Shown here piece by piece: positions 39,001 through 49,600 of a stretch of 64,000 nt of DNA. The stretch is from Phytophthora colocasiae (lineage: Eukaryota > Oomycota > Peronosporomycetes > Peronosporales > Peronosporaceae): positions 868,001 through 932,000 of the forward strand of contig JAGKQI010000104.1 in the NCBI GenBank assembly GCA_018806915.1, written 5' to 3'. A program made the position numbers and the translations under genes. The notes under the pieces are model-generated. The model was not told the origin of the DNA. It did no database searches and saw only the letters and a program-made list of their open reading frames with translations. The first letter of the stretch is position 1. Each line of letters opens with the position of its first letter.

Positions 39001-40036
39001 ATTTCGCGTTTCGAGCTACGATCCGTGCCTCTACATCAAGATTGTCGATGGTGACTGCGTTCTGATGCTGGTGTACGTCGACGATGTTTTGGTGACCGGA
39101 AGCTCTTCGACGATCATTGCTGAAGTCAAGAAACAGCTCAAGGCACGATTCGAGATGACCGACAGCGGCAAATGTTCCTTCATTCTGGGGATTGAGGTGG
39201 TCGACAATGCGGATGGCAGTGTCACATTGAGTCAAGCTCGCTACATCAACGACATCCTGGAGCGCTTTGGCATGCAGAACTGCAAACCTGCTGCCAGTCC
39301 AGTCGACCTTAGCATGAAGCTCGTTGCCAGTGACGTCTCGACCAAGTTGGATGCGCCGTTCCGCGAAGCTGTCGGTGCTCTCATGCACTTGATGACGTCG
39401 ACTCGCCCGGACATTGCTTTTGCAGTTGGTTACGTTTCGCGCTTCATGGAGAATCCTCAAGTCGAGCACTGGATTGCAGTCAAGCGCATCTTCCGTTACC
39501 TTCAGGGCACCAAGTCGCATGGACTCCGTTTTTCGCCGACCAAGGGAATCGACTTTCGTGGCTATTCGGATGCAGACTGGGCTGGTGACCACAGTGACCG
39601 CAAGTCGACTTCAGGCTACCTGTTTCAAGTTCTTGGCGGACCTGTGTCGTGGGGATCCAAGAAGCAATCGAGTGTGTCTCTTTCCACGAGTGAAGCCGAG
39701 TACATTGCGCTCAGTCTGGCAATCCAAGAAGGCAAGTGGGTGCACAAGCTTCTGTGTGAGATCCTTGACGCTGCAGGCGAAGACATCCCGGATCTGAAGA
39801 TTTTCGAAGACAATCAGTCGTGCATCAAGATGACGAAGAACCCTGTGAACCATGGCCGCGCGAAGCACATCGACATCAAGTACCACCACATCCGTGATGA
39901 AGTCAAGCGCGGTGAAGTGATCGTCGAGTACTGCGAGACCACGACCATGCTGGCCGACATCTTGACCAAGGGACTCGGCGGACCTCGTCACAAGGACTTA
40001 ACGACGGCTCTTGGCGTTCAAGCGTGTTCGCATTGA
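36035..40036 (+). CDS. Copia Gag-Pol polyprotein
   Basis: 1333 aa if translation starts at 36035 (an alternative ATG at 36050 would be five residues later). In order: UBN2/Gag ([17 protein letters not shown]); a CCHC knuckle ([14 protein letters not shown]); aspartic protease ([12 protein letters not shown]); the gag-pre-integrase zinc-binding region ([16 protein letters not shown], later GCRGCQQGK); integrase core ([18 protein letters not shown] and ATAERANRT give D, D, E); reverse transcriptase ([28 protein letters not shown]); and RNase H ([38 protein letters not shown]). The order PR-IN-RT-RH defines Copia. There is no frameshift or stop between Gag and Pol, so both come from one polyprotein. 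The stop overlaps the polypurine tract. Confidence 0.96.
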   Translation: MSPSTMSSVQDTKISIDKFNGENYATWNRYMRGVFLTKSVWKVVNRETTPTFTDSRAKDEYVKSSNVAFGLMLLHMDADYHHVVDDYEEAWVAWARLRTLYGGSQKAGRIYLKRQLFSMEMAEGGNILHHCNEVLNISAKLSSIGAKMEDEDVAICLLRSLPKSYENVVLNMEMSNAELRTQDVVKVLTNEHIKRQGEKTAAVKIEEAAKAFNAERQTRRCDYCGKLGHLIDKCWTKQKEENRGARRGRGGRGASNVEWCDDDDDYIAFAVSMSTACGVSSGKKFQGSWAIDSGATHHICNDKSKFIDINLRDEGELTVANGQTAKILGVGTVVQQVILPNRSVRDVRIEDALYVPSMNKNLLSVPQINRGGDFKVVFDGSEMHIARKSSKKIVASADLIDGLYWLRVPKGSANSTTTVSINSVDLHARMGHAPNDVLRKMVSSGMVTGAKMPTSSKNSSGCRGCQQGKMVQKPFPSNPDKPKYKPFEFLHFDLCGPMEKESLGGSKYLLLITDEASGCMTGFCLRAKSESEDCLRKFIAKVERQFDARVKFVRHDGAEFATNSLKAFYDNHGIEVQPTVRYAHQTNATAERANRTIVTIGRSMLHFARLDKTFWAEAAMTAIYIKNRLPSPKVPGKTPFEIVYKRKPNVKHMRVFGCKAYVLTPKEKRLKWDPKAREGIFMGYEERSKAYRVYDIEAGQVVISRDVTFDESTFDDANVVVDDDEDVEDAADILEDLEISNDHGTREFKQAGKRKARSNAEDREHVRRPRRSAGLEEASAPDSDHQEAKSEDNDDDDSTQPMYWRASANAVETSDSAEPKTFQDAVSGEDQVHWRKAIRAELKSMRLRGVFRGAKLPNNQRAVGTKWVFKIKRKADGSIEKYKARLVAKGFVQKYGIDYTETFSLVVKYVTLRMIIAVAKFFNWPLDQLDVVTAFLYGLMKEKVFCSVPEGVELDDGYDCVELLKAIYGLKQASRVWNETFDEYVRSIGFRVSSYDPCLYIKIVDGDCVLMLVYVDDVLVTGSSSTIIAEVKKQLKARFEMTDSGKCSFILGIEVVDNADGSVTLSQARYINDILERFGMQNCKPAASPVDLSMKLVASDVSTKLDAPFREAVGALMHLMTSTRPDIAFAVGYVSRFMENPQVEHWIAVKRIFRYLQGTKSHGLRFSPTKGIDFRGYSDADWAGDHSDRKSTSGYLFQVLGGPVSWGSKKQSSVSLSTSEAEYIALSLAIQEGKWVHKLLCEILDAAGEDIPDLKIFEDNQSCIKMTKNPVNHGRAKHIDIKYHHIRDEVKRGEVIVEYCETTTMLADILTKGLGGPRHKDLTTALGVQACSH

Positions 40037-40043
40037 GAGGGGC
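40036..40043 (+). promoter_or_regulatory. Polypurine tract of Copia element
   Basis: AGAGGGGC directly abuts the 3' LTR, where plus-strand DNA synthesis is primed. The Gag-Pol stop codon TGA ends at its first base. Confidence 0.85.
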
Positions 40044-40325
40044 TGTTGCAGGTGATCCAATACGATCCCGCAATGATTACGGTAAGATGTTTACGCCACC
40101 GATGATTAGACGAGTAGGATGATTGGACGAGTACAGAATGTTGGTGATTGGATGCACCAAATGATTGGATGCAGACCAGGTAGAGAAAACAGTGTAAGCT
40201 CATATCAATCAATCACTTCTGAATTTCCATTCTACCCCTCAAGTGACTTCCCTCGCCTCGGCCTCCTCGCCCCAAGCTTCGGCAGTCCTCCCCTCGCAAG
40301 ACAACCTCTACCACGACCTTCTTCA
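40044..40325 (+). repeat. 3' LTR of Copia element
   Basis: 282 bp, identical to the 5' LTR except at 40110. Confidence 0.96.
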
Positions 40326-40330
40326 CTACC
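40326..40330. repeat. 5-bp target-site duplication, right of Copia element
   Basis: CTACC is identical to 35744-35748. Confidence 0.92.
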
Positions 40331-40461
40331 CTCTTGAATACGGCAGCAAGTAAGGTGGCACAACAGTGGCACGTATGCTGCACGAGCCATCAGCGAGAGC
40401 GGTACAAGGCATAGGAGCCCATCAACGCGCTCCGCACAAGCTTACGCAGCACATGTACACC

Positions 40462-40665
40462 TCCGTGCCGCCAGTGTTCGCCTTGTCGTCCGTGCCGCCA
40501 GTGTTCGTGAGCGCCGCCGTACCGTGCAGCGTGCCGAGGCAGGTCGCGCCCTTATCCATGTCGTCCGTGCCGCCTGTGTTGGCCTCTGTGTCGTCCGTGC
40601 CGCCAGTGTTCGTGGGCGCCGCCGTGCCGTGCAGCGTGCCGAGGCAGGTCGCGCCTGTGAAGATG
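40462..40665. repeat. 102-bp tandem duplication (two copies)
   Basis: Copies start with TCCGTGCCGCC at 40462 and 40564. Inside each copy the same heptad-rich segment CGTCCGTGCCGCCAGTGTTC-like occurs twice, and each ends with GTGCCGAGGCAGGTCGCGCC. The period is a multiple of three. Confidence 0.7.
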
Positions 40666-41058
40666 TCCTTGGGTCTTGCCGGCGAGTTGGTGAATGAGCA
40701 TGGATGGAAGGCGGCGGACGGGCGGGATAGGCGCGTGGTATGGCTGGTCTTTGACCCCGCCCATCCTCCCTCGCAATCCACCAATGGCAATGTGTGGTGT
40801 GCACACGTCCTGTGTGTTGACCACACCACGACGTGTGTTTTTACTATTTTGTCTTGATTTTTCTTGTTGAACAGAGCATTTCTCCAATGTGCATCTCGAG
40901 CGTTTATGGTAAAACATAAACTGGTTTTAGTGCGGCCCAGCACAACAAGCCGGATAGGCGCATCACTTACACTGCCAAATGCTAGGAGCAACGAGATAAG
41001 TCTCCGATGTGTTGTCTGCTACAGATCGTCCATTTCGACTGGGTGGTTGCAGTACTAG

Positions 41059-41485
41059 TACACCGATCGACAGAATGCATGAACCACTTTCCCGCAGGTG
41101 CAAAGTCTGTCCTGCGTGTGTAGACTGGTTATGTGAGAACGAATTAATAACGATTTTGGTAAAAGATAGAGAGCACCTGTATTTGCACTAAAAATTGGTT
41201 TTAAGTGCCTTGTTAAATGCACTAGTGACGGCCTGTGGTGGCAACCTCCTCTGCCTCCTGCAATACTGTCGCGGGTGGTGGGGTCTGCGAGGACATCTCG
41301 TCAGCTGCCTCCATTTTATCGAGTGGCTGGTGGAGACCTCCGTTTTATCGAGTGGCTAGTGGAGTTTTATTTTAGCGATTGAACGCTGCGACGGGTGATT
41401 TGATTGGTTGATAACAATATGTGTACACAATTCTATATCACAGGCGCCCTTTTTATATGGACCATGCATTCTGTCGATCGGTGTA
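41059..41485. mobile_element. MITE-like element with 23-bp perfect inverted repeats
   Basis: The 23 bases at 41059-41081 (TACACCGATCGACAGAATGC plus ATG) are exactly complementary to 41463-41485. Both outer ends are TA, as expected for a Tc1/mariner-type insertion, giving an element of about 423 bp between TA dinucleotides. No coding frame of note is inside. It ends about 60 bp before the predicted initiator and 110 bp before the ATG of the RxLR gene. Confidence 0.6.
41308..41364. repeat. Short tandem direct repeat (about 29 bp, two copies)
   Basis: CCTCCATTTTATCGAGTGGC with GGTGGAGA, followed at once by CCTCCGTTTTATCGAGTGGC with AGTGGAG. It lies inside the MITE-like element. Confidence 0.7.
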
Positions 41486-41546
41486 ACAGCTTGGCAAGCT
41501 GGGCGGCCCCATCATTTTAAGTTAAACATTCCATTAGGAACCCTCT

Positions 41547-41558
41547 TCATTCTTCAAT
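41547..41558 (+). promoter_or_regulatory. Oomycete core promoter (initiator plus flanking region) of the RxLR gene
   Basis: TCATTCTTCAAT resembles the oomycete consensus TCATTYYNCAWT and lies 38 bp upstream of the ATG at 41596, the usual distance. Confidence 0.6.
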
Positions 41559-41595
41559 ACGCTCGCTGTCTATCAGACCTCCAGTTACTGTACCG

Positions 41596-42036
41596 ATGCG
41601 AGCCAACGCTGCCTTCACGTTGCTCTTCCTCGCTTTAATCGCGTGCTGCAATGATTTCACCAGCGCGAAGACTTCCGTTACTCAACACTCGGACACCCTG
41701 AACACCCATGTCAATGGTGAACTGGTAGCCCGAAAGCTCAGGACGACAGCCACAACCGACAGCGAAGAGAGAGGAATCTTCCCCAACAGTTTCATGCAGA
41801 AGATCTCAGGCATTTTCAGTAAGAACCCCAAGCTCGTCTCGCAAGTGGAGAAGATCCAGAAGAACCCCACCGCGGTCAAGAATTTGGAGAAAGCCACGCT
41901 GACCGAGAAGAGCGCTGGCAAGCTGCGCTCGTGGTTGAAGACTATGAATAAAAACACCAGCAAGATGGACAAGTTCTTTATTATCGCGACCCTCATCCTC
42001 TTCGGAGTGGGAGCCTTCATGGTCTGGAAAAGATAG
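41596..42036 (+). CDS. RxLR-dEER candidate effector with C-terminal membrane segment
   Basis: 146 aa, single exon. Residues 1-24 are a signal peptide (hydrophobic core TLLFLALIACC). The RxLR motif RKLR is at 46-49 and the acidic dEER motif DSEER at 55-59, both at normal spacing. The effector domain (60-125) is short and helical and shows no clear WY fold. Residues about 126-143 (FFIIATLILFGVGAFMV) form a membrane-spanning segment followed by a basic end (WKR), as in a tail-anchored protein. RxLR proteins are secreted by the pathogen and act inside plant cells; a membrane location in the host (ER or similar) is inferred from the C-terminal segment. The gene lies between transposon debris and a conserved gene, the usual setting for this family. 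The specific target is unknown. Confidence 0.88.
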   Translation: MRANAAFTLLFLALIACCNDFTSAKTSVTQHSDTLNTHVNGELVARKLRTTATTDSEERGIFPNSFMQKISGIFSKNPKLVSQVEKIQKNPTAVKNLEKATLTEKSAGKLRSWLKTMNKNTSKMDKFFIIATLILFGVGAFMVWKR

Positions 42037-42150
42037 GGAAACAATAATACGTTGACGACAAAATGACATGCCAGTTAGAATAAAAAAGCGTGTGAAACTG
42101 TCTTGCTGCCAAGAATTCACCAGCTTTTCGACGACAAGTCTGTGTAGGGA

Positions 42151-45100
42151 ATGGAGAATGACGATAGAACCCTGCCACTGACATCCACCGGAGTCAATGA
42201 TGCTGAGAAGGAGGAAGCGAACGACCTTAAGATCGACTTGTCCTTGACAATTCCCCCGCTGGAAGCCTCACCCGGCCGAACTAAAGGTGAAGCAAGTCCT
42301 CGAAGTCCCAATCGGTCTCACGCGAAGCATGTAAATGCTCTCAACATCGGTAGGATTTCATCTTTTTACCACAACAAACTTTACACTTACGTTGCACTGT
42401 GTTCACGTAGATCCAACAGCTACTCTAGCAGCAATCAGTTCTCGGTTAGCGACTGTCATTCCTCCAGCTGAGAGTGAAATAACCAGAATTAACCGAGAAG
42501 TGCTCGCAGCAATGGCAAATCGATCTTCAAACGCTAAGAAGCCAAATGGACAGAGTTCTCCAGGTCGACAAACTGATGGTAATATGGGTCTGCCATTAAC
42601 TGATCCTGAATCAACAATTTGTTCCAGTCCAAGCACGAAAGGAGGTCTGACACCAGCTCTCCACGACTCTGTAATTGCTGAGGAGTGGGTGAATCTGCAT
42701 CTAGAGACGTGCGGGGCATTTCTCCTGCCTGTTAGTGACATTGCACAAATGTTGAAAACCCCAACAACGGACGATGACGAGGTGAATTTCGATTCAGAAG
42801 CTTTTGCCTTTCGTAAAGGCAGTGATGGTGGTCCTCTTGGCCGAGCTGGGATGGATCGATACTCTTTGTATCGTATGGGGATGCCCAAAGACCTCGTGGA
42901 TCGCCTTTATCGCGCTTTGTACGTGTACACAAATGGTTTCCACAACATCATCAGCGAAATCTCAGCCCATTGTCCAGCTCGAGTTGAAAGGCACGTGTCT
43001 TCTAACGCTTGGTTAACGTTTCTTCTACTGCTTGAGCAATGTGAAAATGGTAAATACGAAATGGCCATGCTGAAATTCAAACAAGCTGCCCAAGATACAC
43101 AGAAACAGCTCAAAGAAGGCTTCGAACAGGAGAAAATGGATTTGGCTGCTAAAGTTCAGCTCACCGAGACTGCGTTGCTTGAAGAGATGAGCCGTGGGGT
43201 GGAGAAAAGTGAACTCATTCAAAAGCTCGTGACAGACTCCACGGAATCAAACCTCAAGGTGAAACGAATCAGCTTTACACTTTCAGAATCATTTACACTG
43301 GTTTAACTGCTATTTTTCTGTTAGATTGCCGATCAACAACAGCAAATTGCGTCTCAAGCCGAGCAGGTCCGTCTTTTGAAGTTAGAAGTCTTAGTCCACG
43401 AAGATGAGGAGAAGAAACTTAACGAATCACTCGATGATACACGAAGAGATTACGAAGTAGCGAACTCGGAGCGACTGAGTGCTCTATCGGAAAGATTCGC
43501 ACTGGACGAGGAGATCCGGAAGCTATCGACTCAATTGGAACGAATGGAGGCAGAGAAGGCCAATTACGCGAAAAGAATGCACGAAACGCTCTTCATGAAC
43601 CAAGCACTTCGAGCCAACAACGATCAACTAAAGCAGGATTTAATCGTCCAAGGGATGGAGAAAGACAAGGTGCAGAATGAGAAATTGGGATTACAAGATC
43701 AAGTGGAAAAGGCTCAAGAGGAGATAGGACGCCTTCAAGAACTAAAAGCACAGGTGGATAGAGATCTGATAGAGAATCAACGGAAGCAAAGCCATTTGGA
43801 AGCGCGTCTACAGACCATGAAGGAACAATTCGACATCGAAGTGGAGACTTGTGCAAAGTACCAACAAGAAATCGCACGTTTGGCTGCACAAGTTGATGAG
43901 GAAAGAGTGCATGTCAGTGTCTTGGAGGCGAAGTGTAATTTGTTGACAGCTGAGAAGCCCAACACAGGCATGAGAGCTCAAGATAAGCTACGTATTGAAC
44001 GGCTTTTAAACCAGAAGATGGAGCTGGAGGCACAAGTGGAAGCTGGCAAGCTTGACCATAAACGAGATGAGGAGCAGATTGGGACACTTCGATCGTCTCT
44101 GGAAGCGCTGGATGCAGAACTACAGCACAACAAACGTGTTTATTCTACCGGACAACAAGCTTTCTTACATTCCGAGCGTATGGCCGAACAATTACGGCAA
44201 CATACCCAGGAATTGGAGAAAAACTACGAAAAAGCCAAGAAGAAGTACGTATAGTATGAATGGTTTCCTTCTCGATATCATTGCTAACTAACTTGCTGCA
44301 TTGTGTAGTGTGGCGTCTTTGAAAGAACGCTTCAAAATGTACGAGATGACTGCAAAAGAGCAGATCACTAAGCTCGAGGTGGAAGTGAAAGTGGCCAATG
44401 CTCAACTTCGAGAGATAACCTACGTGAACAAAGACAATGTGGCTCAGATCGATCAGCTGACTAAGTCCCTCACGCTATCTGAGAAAGAGACGCTCGTACT
44501 GAAGACTCGCTTCGACGAATCCGAAAAACACGTAGTGGAGCTTCAAACCGAGAAGAAGGATCTGGAACGTAACCAAACTGAGCTAGATGTTGCGAAATCT
44601 ACGTCCAAGAACACGCTTAGCCGGTTTATCCTTGCGCTGCAGAATATGTTGGCACTCGTCAAGCTGGACGAATTCCCATTGGACGAAGCCATCCGAGAGC
44701 TACTGCAACTAGTTCAGGACACTTTTGGCGATGAACTGGATCTGGATCACATACTGGAAGAAGATGACCAACCAGTGGAGATTGAGCTTCAAGTCCAAGA
44801 AGATGTCACAGAAGAGGAACGAACGAGTCGGCAACGACGAGCAGCAGCACGTCGTAAAGGTATCATCAATATTGAAGACCAAGAGGGCGAGGAAGATCCG
44901 AACGAGAAAGTTGTCCGGATGAGTCGATGCCGGAAGAGTAAACTGGATCATCTCGTGAATAAACTGCAGCGTGAGATCACTCAAAAGGCTGACTTCATCG
45001 CTGATCTTGAGAGCGTCGTAGTGGAGCAGAATCGACAGATTTCCCAGTTGTCAACGACCACAAAGCAGCAAACCCGGGTGATTTTCCAGTTCGAGTGTCA

Positions 45101-46496
45101 GAAAGGAATGTTAGAGTCCGATCTGGAGACGACGACGCTGACTCTGTTTAAAGTCCGTGCGGAGAAACAAGCAGTTGAATTCACACTGAAACAAGTTCGA
45201 ATCGACTTGGTATTGCAGACAAACCGTGCGTTTCAAACCGAAATCACGTTGGCCACTTTGAGACGAGAGTTCGACATGGAGGTGATCAGGTATGAAGATC
45301 TTTTGGGCAGGATCAAGCGTAAATACGAGTACGATCTGTACATGCGTTCGCTTCGAAGAGAGAAAGCAGTTCAAGCGACAGTCTCGCTTTCCGAGCAAGG
45401 TAGCCAGACGCTTGTACCGCAGAGAAATCCGGCCTTGGAACGTCCACGAATTGCATCGCAGTATATTCCTAGTGACGCCTCAGGATCAAGCGAAACTTTA
45501 CTCCAGAAGATCAGCAGAGCCACACGGGAGCTTCTTCCAGGAGTAGCGAATGAGATGGATCTCCATTTCACAGTAGGGAAGCCCAAGCAGTCCCCAAAGC
45601 AGCAGCAGAATCGACAGAGTCTCGTCAGAACCCTCGCCTCCAGTCCTCGAAGTAGTCGCACGCAGCTCAGAGCTCAGGTCAGCACGGACGAAGGCAGACG
45701 AAAACGGCCAGGGAAACATCGGAGCCGTGCAGCCATTAGTGAAGCAGAACCTTCTACTCTACCATTACTGGACGACAATACTTTATCGTCTTCACCGTCG
45801 CAAATGATCCACCACGTCAACGAGTTCGGTATCAAGCAGCGCGTGCTCCTTTCTCCTGCTCGACCTCCGTTCTATCTAGATTCTCCCAGTCATTCTACCA
45901 ACTCGGATCTATCTCCTCGTCCACCTGCTCACGAAAGCGCAAGGACACGTAAAATGAAGCCTCGAAAACCAAATACCGACAACCACTTGATACTCGACAC
46001 TCAATACGAAGAACGAGTCGAGACGGCAGATTCCGTTCTACCAAAGCCGCAGCATACTACCCGTAGCACTATTCATCTGCCTGCACCGCGTCAATTGTCT
46101 CCACAAGGTAGTACGACCAACAGTTCCAGTACTCTACGCTACAGCCGCAGCTTTTTACGTGCTGGGATGGAAGTTCTGCGCAATGCTGGGCCAAGTGAGA
46201 ATCCGCTACCATATCCAGGTGAAGAGTCCGATGATTCAAGCTCAATGTATGAGGAAAGCAGCGACGAAGATGATCCTGCGTTGAGTCCAAGTCGATTAGC
46301 TGCTGCTGTAAGTGGCTACAACCGTCAACAGATTTCACTCCAAGAAGCTGCATGGAAGGCTGAGGCTTTCAGTGAAGACGGAAACAAGCAAGATGATACG
46401 CGAACAGGAATCGAGGTAGACGGGGAATTAGCAAAGCAAGACCAACTCTCCTCTTTCACACCCGCAATGCTCTACCCGATCCTTCCAAACCAATAA
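42151..46496 (+). CDS. Large coiled-coil protein, unknown function
   Basis: Four exons: 42151-42349, 42411-43258, 43325-44244 and 44309-46496 (4155 nt, 1384 aa). The first 150 residues are disordered. A conserved-looking helical domain at about 175-270 (MPKDLVDRLYRALYVYTNGF, then NAWLTFLLLLEQCE) precedes a nearly continuous coiled coil from about 290 to 800 with a short acidic break (EEDDQPVEIELQ) near 800. A further helical part lies near 900-1000. The last 350 residues are Ser/Pro-rich and disordered. No motor, kinase or binding signature is visible. The architecture suits a structural protein of cytoskeleton, centriole or flagellum; the neighbouring dynein gene makes a flagellar role attractive, but nothing in the sequence proves it. 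Confidence 0.7.
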
Positions 46497-46667
46497 ATTA
46501 TTGGCAATAACTTCAACAGCAACTTTGGTCCGACTTATTGTGCAGCAAAGAGCCAGAACAGTCTCGTCTGTGCTTTACCACGCCATAAAACAGCCGTTAG
46601 GGTAGCGGTAAGATTACCCTCAATATAATAACGGAGACCATTCTCAAATTTACCATCGAGGACGCGG

Positions 46668-49600
46668 ATGGTTCTGACGGACTTGGTGGAGTCCATCGGC
46701 CCTGCCTGTTCCATTACGGATGACAGAGCCTCATGTTACACTGCGTCGTGGTATCTTATATGGGACCAGGTGCGCTACTGGCTGTTGATTCAAGTACCTG
46801 TGATCGCCATCTCCATCGTCTTCGAGTGGCTCGAACTGGCATCGCTACAGTTCGTGGAGCGTCTGCGTAGAGTATGTGACTCTCCGCTTACAAACGTTGT
46901 GGTATGTAGTATATAGTTTCAGTCGTTTGCTATTTTCTTATTTTCTTGACTTTGTTGTAGAATTATCTTGTTCAAATTGTCACGAGTTTTTATGTCTGCA
47001 TCAACTGGAGTGAGAGCGTGGAATGAAAAATACAAGTCTCGTCTGCTGTTTTACTAATTTTTTTTTTATTTTTTTAGTTGTGCGAGGTGGCTCTTTGTCT
47101 GTGAGCTTCTCGTCCTGGTCGATTGAATCGCTCTTTATGATTGCTACGGGTGTTGGATACGGCATTCGATGGCTGGCGACAAAAAACAAGTACGTAGAGA
47201 AAATAATATCTGGTAAACTGTTTAAAATTCTAACCAATGTGTTATTTTTTTAGAGTGACGTTCGTGCTGCAACTTCACAATTTGTTTGATTTACTCTCAC
47301 TAGTGGCACATTTCACGATTTCATTCCAGACGATCGTTGTGGGGACCAAACGTCTGCGTTCGTGGTTGGATTTTGGATTTATTCGGTCGTATGTGGGCTA
47401 CGTGGTGGTGGATCACTTGTTCACGCGCTACCCGAACAAAACTTTCTTCTCGCAAGTTTTACTAGTAGTATTTAAGGCTTTTTGCCTGGTTTTCTTCTTC
47501 GCTGCAGTGCTTTTCTCTCTCGAACAACTTGGAGAATTGCCACACACCAACAGTTTTCTACTGCATGTGTATGAATGCAGCAATAAAGATGGTACGGCGA
47601 CGATTCTGACAGCGACAAGTGGAGGCACAGGCGAATATACGGTCTGTGACGAGACTTGGAGTTTCTTTTCGTCCATTTACTTCATGTTCGTGACGGTTTC
47701 CACAGTCGGATATGGAGATTTTTCACCTCACACAGTTCTTGGACAACTTACAGTTTGTGTCATCATTGTGTTCGGTATCTACACATTTGCGAACGAGTCG
47801 GCCGCTTTGATGACGCTTTACGGGGACCAGCGAGGCACTCTAGTCAAATATGATGGGTCGAGGAACACAGTACACGTGATTGTGACTGGAAATCCTTCAG
47901 TAGCACAGACCAAAGATTTTATCCGGGAATTTTTCCATCCTGACCATGAAGAAGCATTTCAAGGCCACGACTCTGATAGTGAAGACGAAGAAATTGATTC
48001 AATAGTGGCTGGCCGAAGCTCTACCGAAGCCTCACATTCCCGCAGTGAGATTCCTATGAAGCATCATGTTCGCTACGGCAGTATCCACGAAGCTTACACT
48101 GCGATGGAGGAAGGAGAAGTTGGTATGAAAAATAAAAAGCGAAGTGTAAAGCCGCTCGTGTCGAAATGGATGCATCGTGGAGGAAGTTTAATCCGAGAGA
48201 CGCACATTGTGATCCTCATGCAGTTCGACAAGGCTGGAGAAAACGCCTCGTACCAGCGGCAAGTGATGGAGTACGTAGAGCAGAATCCAAGATATCATAA
48301 GCGCGTGTTCCTCGTCTACGGCTCTCCATTACGTGAGATGGATCTGAAAAACGCCCAGCTGGATCGAGCAATGGCTGTGTTTTTCCTTCCGAATAAATAT
48401 TCGGATGACGGCAACAAGGAGGATGCAGCTACAGTACTTCGAGTTCTCTCTGTCTCTCAGCAAAAGCATGAACATACTCAACTGTTTGCGATGCTGGCGA
48501 ACTCGGACAACCGCACTCTACTGGAAGCGACAGGTTTGAGTAAAGAGAATTTGGTTTGTGCGGATGAAATTCGGTTGGGTTTGATGGGGCTCAGTTGTCG
48601 ATGTCCAGGACTTTCAACAGTAGTGTCCAACTTGATTACAAGTCGCAGTGGGGAGATCCCAGAAGTCCCACCGGAACAAGCTCATTTACTTAAACCCTGG
48701 GTGTCCGAGTACATTTCCGGTGCTGCGAACGAGATCTACTCGTGTTGTTTAACGAAACATTTCCATGGGATGAATTTTATCCAAGCTACGATGCACATCC
48801 ACCGTCAATCGAACGGTTTGGTTCTGCTCATTGCAGTCGAATCGGATGGGGAAATCTCGTTCAATCCTGGACGTTGGTATAAAATCACTCCCAGTACCAA
48901 AGCCTACGTGATCGCAGAGTCAATCAGTTCTCTCGAGCCGTTCGCTGGCCTCCCGACAATGAGTAGCATCGCGGCATTATCGGTGAATATGGCGTTATTA
49001 CAGAGTCGAGGGAATTTGCTGAGTCGAGCACGCCAAGCGCAACATAACGTTGAACGCCGGATCCCCAAGGACATTCGAGAGCATATCATACGCTGTGCTG
49101 CTAGTGACGACCCGTCTCAGATCCCTTCGTCTCCATCACGCGAGTTGTTGTCTACAGGTGGCCATATAGTCGTCTGTAGCAACATTGGCAGTGAAAGTGG
49201 TGGTCAACGGTCTGTTTCTCGACTTGTGAATTTTTTGAGACCAGTAAGAGCTCCTCATATCGAGAGAATTGTTCCAGTGGTAATTGTGGATGCTGGTACG
49301 TTTGACAGCGTGTCATGGCTTCAGCTGAGAGACTTTGGAGAGGTTTATCACGTACACGGATCACCACAGAACCACCACGCTCTTGCTGCTGCTGGTATCT
49401 ATACTGCTTCGTCCATTGTGGTGCTGGCTCAAGGCAATGAAGCGGGGTATGACGACTCGAAGGCCATTTTCAACGCCATTCTGGTGAATTCAGCACTGCA
49501 ACGCAACCAGATCTTCACCATTATTGAACTTCGAGATGTCAACAACAACCGCTTCTTGGATCCCGTTTCGAGTTTCGGTTCTTCCCGTCGACTACAAGGT

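Larger units (their letters stand above)
35749..40325 (+). mobile_element. Complete young Ty1/Copia LTR retrotransposon (4577 bp)
   Basis: It consists of 282-bp direct LTRs (35749-36030 and 40044-40325) beginning TG and ending CA, a 5-bp target duplication, a primer-binding site, one continuous Gag-Pol frame and a polypurine tract. The two LTRs differ at one base (A at 35815 against C at 40110), so insertion is recent. All domains keep their catalytic residues, so the copy looks capable of autonomous movement. It inserted downstream of the chromodomain-like ORF. Confidence 0.96.
40331..41595. other. Non-genic stretch between the Copia element and the RxLR gene
   Basis: No gene was recognised. 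It holds a 102-bp tandem duplication (40462-40665), a 28-29 bp direct repeat (41308-41364), a MITE-like element with 23-bp inverted repeats (41059-41485), and the core promoter of the RxLR gene. A 160-codon open frame runs through the tandem duplication on the plus strand, and another frame is open on the minus strand. Neither resembles a known protein; their openness follows from a 102-bp (34-codon) G/C-rich repeat. Confidence 0.45.

Noticed and set aside
38600..39592. 330-codon minus-strand frame inside the Copia element
   Set aside because: It is a shadow of the reverse transcriptase and RNase H coding sequence.
32141..40860. Possible MULE terminal inverted repeats between the CACACC/GTGTGG-rich stretches near 32140 and 40800
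   Set aside because: The similarity is short, partly in direct orientation and due to simple GT/CA composition. It is not enough to call element ends.
40422..40991. 189-codon minus-strand frame with repeated TNTGGTDD
   Set aside because: Openness comes from the 102-bp in-frame duplication. No start context or known family was recognised.
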